Assembly: GCA_028688175.1 (NCBI GenBank)
Contig: JAQTYS010000110.1
Location: 1 to 8,789 of the forward strand
DNA from: Methanothrix sp.
Lineage (GTDB): Archaea > Halobacteriota > Methanosarcinia > Methanotrichales > Methanotrichaceae
Reading direction: 5' to 3'
Length of the DNA: 8,789 bases
Part shown: positions 5,834 through 8,789 of the stretch, one piece after another
Layout of the letters: each line of letters opens with the position of its first letter
Position numbering within the stretch: the stretch's first letter is position 1
The notes under the pieces: model-generated
What the model was told of the DNA's origin: nothing
The model's database searches: none
The model's input: the letters and a program-made list of their open reading frames with translations, nothing else
Program-made: the position numbers and the translations under genes

Positions 5834-7333
5834 CTAGACCGCCTCTTTATACTGGCAATAAGCGTGTCTGAAGTCTACCAAAGACGCAGAAGCGCATCCT
5901 TTGCAAACCCTTGCCGGCGATGCGGGCGTCTCTTTGTGCAGAGCGATGATGTTGGTCATAATGGTTGCAGTTACCGGCTCGCTGGTGAGCAGGCAGGGAT
6001 AGTCGGCCAGCCTCATCAAGGCAGAGAAGCGGACGGTTATGGCGCAGGCTGGATAGGCGTAGCGCTGAGGATTCATGAGAACCTCATTCTTGTGAATGGG
6101 CTCTAGGTCGATGTCAAAGCCGGAGACCTTGGGAACCAGTCTGCCGCCCAGACCGTTTCTCTGCCTCATGGATTTATCAAGAAGCTTCCAGCCGCGATAG
6201 ATCATGTCCATGAAGTCGCAATTGTGCAGCTCTGCAGCCGCGCCTCGGGTGGGATAGAGCTGGACATAATTATGGAATCTCTTGGTGAGCAGATCCACGA
6301 CCATTACCGCATTAAATCCGTCCAGCTCCAGTATGTACTCCACAGCAGCCGCAGAGGAGCCTGTGGCCAGGCTGAGGAGCTGATATTCGTTTTTAATCTT
6401 ATCGGCAGCTTTGTTGAGGGTTGAGTCCATGACATCAGTAGTGGCCTCGATTACAGCCATGACAACATCGTCCTTGCACATGTTGAATGTGGACTGTGCA
6501 ATGTGATGAGATATGTCACCCACGCAGTAAGCGGGAACAGTCAGAATATTACCATAATGAACGCCTTCGTTCATGGCCTCTTTTACTGTTTGCATCATTT
6601 GCTTTTTATACAATGACATGTATTTGCGCACATCGAAGGACTGGTGGCCAAAAGCGTCCATCAGCTTGCCCTGTGCCTCGATGGGGCTCTCATAGATGTA
6701 CTTGACCTCAGCGATCTCTCTTTTAACCGCTTCTGCAAGAGTTGCTCCCTTCTCAACCTGGGCAGCGAAGACCTCGCCAATGCCGTAGGAGGTGTTCATG
6801 CCCCAGGATTTGGCAGCCAATATGGCCTGTTTGTGGGCATCTGGAATATCAATTGTCTTCAAGATTCGATTAACCACATTGCTGGTGCTGCCCGGGATGA
6901 GCGCAAAGTCCACCACGCAGGTGGGGCCGTAAAAGCCGCCATATCTCCTGGCCGCCTCCAGGCCGATCAGGGCCTCAGCCCGTCCTACAGCGCCAATGAA
7001 AGCATCCAGGCTCTTCTTGAACTTTTCATCTTCCTCGCAGATGATCTCCAGAATAGCCGGTGTCTGATAATGCTCAACAAAGGGATCATCCTCCGGCCGG
7101 ATGGTTTTGGTGAGAGAGGAAAGAATATTGAAATGAGCATTTACTGAGTCCATATGAAGTTTAAAAACTGATTTGGACTGATTATCAATCGCCTTCATTT
7201 TATTGACTACATCCAGATAGGCTCTGGTGTCCTCAACAAGAAAGCTGGTCCCTCTCTTTTTCATCACGGTCTCAACATCGGCATGCTGGGCCGAAAGAGC
7301 TTCACTTATTATTTTTCTATACAACTCAGACAT
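5834..7333 (-). CDS. DUF2193 family protein (methanogen conserved, unknown function)
   Basis: A 499-aa, largely helical soluble protein that I assign to DUF2193, a family known mainly from methanogenic archaea. The assignment is by remembered sequence character (start MSELYRKII, GRAEALIGLEAARRYGGFYG, SYGIGEVFAAQVEKGATLAE), not by search. Near the C-terminus a CKGC motif (477-480) and C493 could bind metal or an iron-sulfur cluster; C430 and C139 are other candidates. I chose the ATG at 7333: GGTGA lies five bases upstream and MSELYRK is a natural start, whereas the in-frame extension to 7435 is hydrophobic and atypical. It heads the DUF2193-DUF2180-aqpM set. GC content and codon use look host-like, unlike the island on the left. 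The role is unknown; its methanogen distribution hints at a link to methanogenic or C1 metabolism. Confidence 0.8.
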   Translation of the reverse strand: MSELYRKIISEALSAQHADVETVMKKRGTSFLVEDTRAYLDVVNKMKAIDNQSKSVFKLHMDSVNAHFNILSSLTKTIRPEDDPFVEHYQTPAILEIICEEDEKFKKSLDAFIGAVGRAEALIGLEAARRYGGFYGPTCVVDFALIPGSTSNVVNRILKTIDIPDAHKQAILAAKSWGMNTSYGIGEVFAAQVEKGATLAEAVKREIAEVKYIYESPIEAQGKLMDAFGHQSFDVRKYMSLYKKQMMQTVKEAMNEGVHYGNILTVPAYCVGDISHHIAQSTFNMCKDDVVMAVIEATTDVMDSTLNKAADKIKNEYQLLSLATGSSAAAVEYILELDGFNAVMVVDLLTKRFHNYVQLYPTRGAAAELHNCDFMDMIYRGWKLLDKSMRQRNGLGGRLVPKVSGFDIDLEPIHKNEVLMNPQRYAYPACAITVRFSALMRLADYPCLLTSEPVTATIMTNIIALHKETPASPARVCKGCASASLVDFRHAYCQYKEAV

Positions 7334-7453
7334 GTAATTCACCAAATCCTCGCATTGAGATTTGCATAATTTTAGATAGATAGGGCAAAGATAAATGATG
7401 ATTATGGCAATCTTGTTTCTAGCTAGTGAGTTCAATAGATTTCGTAGCTTACT

Positions 7454-7474
7454 TTACTACTATAATATTAGTAA
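7454..7474. promoter_or_regulatory. imperfect palindrome in the divergent promoter region
   Basis: TTACT (7454-7458) and AGTAA (7470-7474) form an inverted repeat around an AT-rich centre, between the divergent DUF2193 and tusA genes and just before a TATA-like box. It could be an operator, but in such AT-rich DNA a 5-bp match is weak. Confidence 0.2.
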
Positions 7475-7479
7475 TCAGG

Positions 7480-7487
7480 TATAAATT
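7480..7487 (+). promoter_or_regulatory. TATA box for the sulfur-relay genes
   Basis: TATAAATT in an AT-rich stretch, with transcription expected to start near 7510 and a leader of about 85 bases to the tusA start. A weaker alternative, CTTATAGAA near 7530, would give a shorter leader. The same area may hold the minus-strand promoter of the DUF2193 gene. Confidence 0.4.
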
Positions 7488-7595
7488 TTTCGGTTTGTAA
7501 TGCGGTCATCATTGTGCTGCAAGAAGATACTTATAGAATTAAATCCAACAATATGCATCAGCCGGACTAGTAAATTAAATTAAGATAAGGAGGTT

Positions 7596-7844
7596 TTGAA
7601 AACGGATCAAAATTTGGCTCATGATGCCGAGCTGGACTGTGTGGGCCTCTTTTGCCCCATGCCTATCGCGAAGACTAAGGAAGAGATTGAGAACATAGAG
7701 TTGGGGCAGGTTCTGAAAGTAGAAGCGGACGATCCTGCCGCCGAAGAGGATATCACCCGCTGGGCTAAGAGGGCCGGCCACGAAGTCCTTCAGCTTGAGA
7801 AGTCCGGAAATATCATTACCTTCTGGATAAGAAGAAAGAAGTAG
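7596..7844 (+). CDS. TusA-like sulfur carrier protein
   Basis: An 82-aa protein of the TusA/SirA fold. The hallmark is LDCVGLFCPMPIAKTKEEI, in which the CPxP cysteine (C20) carries sulfur as a persulfide; C15 is a second cysteine close by. The following VLKVEADDPAAEEDITRWAK is the typical strand and helix. It acts in the cytosol, taking sulfur from a cysteine desulfurase and handing it to acceptors such as tRNA thiolation enzymes or DsrE-type proteins. The start is odd: a strong AAGGAGGT at 7587-7594 is followed almost at once by TTG at 7596, closer than usual. The next in-frame options are TTG at 7614 or GTG at 7641, and the latter would cut into the motif. MKTDQ is a natural beginning, so TTG 7596 is preferred. 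A DsrE-like gene starts 17 bases downstream. Confidence 0.88.
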   Translation: MKTDQNLAHDAELDCVGLFCPMPIAKTKEEIENIELGQVLKVEADDPAAEEDITRWAKRAGHEVLQLEKSGNIITFWIRRKK

Positions 7845-7861
7845 ATGATGGTGATCGTATT

Positions 7862-8221
7862 ATGAGCAAAATCCTTTATGTTCAAACCAGCGGACTGGAT
7901 ACTCCGGAGAGACTTTATGCACCCTTTATTTTGGGCATGACAGCTCGGGCGATGGATGCAGAGGCCTCCATATTCTTCATGATCAAGGGCATAACTGCAA
8001 TGAAGAAAGGAGAGGCTGAGAAGATCAAGATAGGAAGCTTTCCCTCCCTCAAAGAGGTCATTGACCAGGCCCTAGCTTCCGGGGTGAAGATGTACATCTG
8101 CGAGCAGAGCACCCAGCTCCTAGGAATTGCCAGGGGCGACTTCATACCAGAGGCTAAGATCGCAGGCGCTGGAACTCTTAACGACTTGGCTTTGGATGCA
8201 GACTCAACCATCAGCTTCTAA
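7862..8221 (+). CDS. DsrE-like sulfur-transfer protein
   Basis: A 119-aa protein of the DsrE/DsrF-like fold, starting with the usual strand (KILYVQTSGLDTPERLYAPF) and a helix at about 23-33. Its only cysteine, C80 in KMYICEQSTQLLGI, lies where the sulfur-binding cysteine of DsrE proteins is found. Family members carry persulfide sulfur between partners, often as oligomers. GGTGAT six bases before the ATG supports the start. It sits between a TusA-like gene and a cysteine desulfurase, as expected for a sulfur relay. Methanogens do not run the Dsr sulfite pathway in the classical form, so the target is probably tRNA thiolation, cofactor or iron-sulfur synthesis; this is inference. Confidence 0.85.
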   Translation: MSKILYVQTSGLDTPERLYAPFILGMTARAMDAEASIFFMIKGITAMKKGEAEKIKIGSFPSLKEVIDQALASGVKMYICEQSTQLLGIARGDFIPEAKIAGAGTLNDLALDADSTISF

Positions 8222-8266
8222 GAATTAGGATATTTGTTAGATAAGTAGAAAAGGGCAAGTGGAAAA

Positions 8267-8789
8267 ATGTGCGGAATATATCTCGACTATCAGTCAGCGT
8301 CTCCCGTGGACCCCAGGGTCGCCGAATTTGCCGGACGTTTTCTCTCCAGCGACTATGGCAATCCTTCCTCTCTGCATTCTCGGGGCCTGGCTGCAAAAGC
8401 CGCTCTGGAGGAAGCGCGATCGAGGGTAGCTGAGCTGATAAATGCAGAAAGTCCGGAGACCATCGTCTTCACATCAGGCGTTACTGAGGCCAACAACCTG
8501 GCCATCCGGGGAGCGGCGCTGCGTAATGCTGCCAAGGGCAAAAATCTGCTGGCTAGCCTTATCGAACACATCTCCGTGCTTAATCCACACAAGGACTTGA
8601 AGAAGGTCGGCTTTGAACTCAATTGGGTCCCGGTAGACGCAATGGGCATAATTGATCTGGCCGCACTGGAGAGCCTGCTTTGCAAGGAGACGGTGCTCAC
8701 CTCGGTGATGTACGCCAACAGCGAGATTGGAACTATTCAGCCCATAAAAGAGGTAAGCGATCTTGTGCATGAAAAAGGGCAATTCCTGC
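8267..8789 (+). CDS. cysteine desulfurase, NifS/IscS-like (partial, cut by window end)
   Basis: The first 174 residues of a class V, PLP-dependent enzyme that converts cysteine to alanine and an enzyme-bound persulfide. Visible motifs in order: IYLDYQSASPVDPRV (4-18), GNPSSLHSRG (31-40), FTSGVTEANNLAIRG (68-82, T73 expected at the PLP phosphate), EHISVL with H101 expected to stack on the PLP ring, and MYANSEIGTIQPI (148-160). In IscS the residue before EIG is the asparagine that contacts the PLP oxygen; here it is S152, with an asparagine just before it. The PLP aspartate, the lysine and the catalytic cysteine lie beyond the window. The ATG at 8267 is the only sensible start; AGGG lies 11 bases upstream. 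It follows the DsrE gene by 45 bases and probably supplies the TusA and DsrE carriers. Confidence 0.92.
   Translation, partial: MCGIYLDYQSASPVDPRVAEFAGRFLSSDYGNPSSLHSRGLAAKAALEEARSRVAELINAESPETIVFTSGVTEANNLAIRGAALRNAAKGKNLLASLIEHISVLNPHKDLKKVGFELNWVPVDAMGIIDLAALESLLCKETVLTSVMYANSEIGTIQPIKEVSDLVHEKGQFL

Noticed and set aside
6644..7147. Plus-strand 167-codon frame
   Set aside because: It lies antisense within the DUF2193 gene, with no family character; a shadow of its codon bias.
7334..7435. N-terminal 34-residue extension of the DUF2193 frame
   Set aside because: Hydrophobic and cysteine-containing, with no ribosome binding site; the ATG at 7333 has GGTGA in place.
8353..8718. Minus-strand 121-codon frame
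   Set aside because: Antisense to the cysteine desulfurase, whose motifs are unambiguous.
1..8789. CRISPR array, tRNA or rRNA genes
   Set aside because: No regularly spaced repeats, no tRNA-like acceptor/T-arm pattern and no rRNA-like stretch were seen on either strand.

Overview
The window looks like part of a methanogenic euryarchaeal chromosome, most likely Methanosarcinales/Methanothrix-like. The best markers are an AqpM-type aquaporin, which closely resembles the Methanothermobacter protein as I remember it, and genes that appear to belong to the archaeal families DUF2193 and DUF2180. Archaeal TATA-like boxes and GGTGA/GGAGG ribosome binding sites fit this. The genus is an inference; no search was possible.

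Left edge (1-306): the last codons of a plus-strand gene, a T-rich terminator-like tract, a short C-terminal coding remnant on the minus strand, and a very GC-rich block (about 131-208). Sequence turns abruptly AT-rich at about 210.

Accessory island (about 210-4250): this part is AT-rich and carries defence-type genes. A tight three-gene minus-strand operon (1992 to 307) encodes a 234-aa unknown protein, a 198-aa protein with a coiled coil, and a small HEPN-like protein. A 13-bp direct repeat spaced 20 bp apart covers its presumed promoter. Divergent from it is a frameshifted and truncated N-terminal remnant of a DNA methyltransferase (2185-2581). An intact 522-aa OLD-like ATPase-TOPRIM nuclease lies on the minus strand (4240 to 2672). 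The operon is the best candidate for an undescribed system; the ATPase may be an independent defence gene or the survivor of a larger cassette.

Boundary (4241-4824): an unidentified short ORF of host-like composition, then two hairpin-forming sequences that may be terminators or mobile-element ends.

Host block 1 (minus strand, 7333 to 4825): DUF2193, DUF2180 zinc-binding protein and aqpM in one apparent operon, with the aqpM ribosome binding site formed by the end of the DUF2180 gene.

Host block 2 (plus strand, 7596 to the window end): a divergent cluster of TusA-like sulfur carrier, DsrE-like protein and a cysteine desulfurase cut by the window edge. Together they look like a sulfur-relay chain in which the desulfurase makes persulfide sulfur and the two small proteins pass it on; the final acceptor is not visible here.
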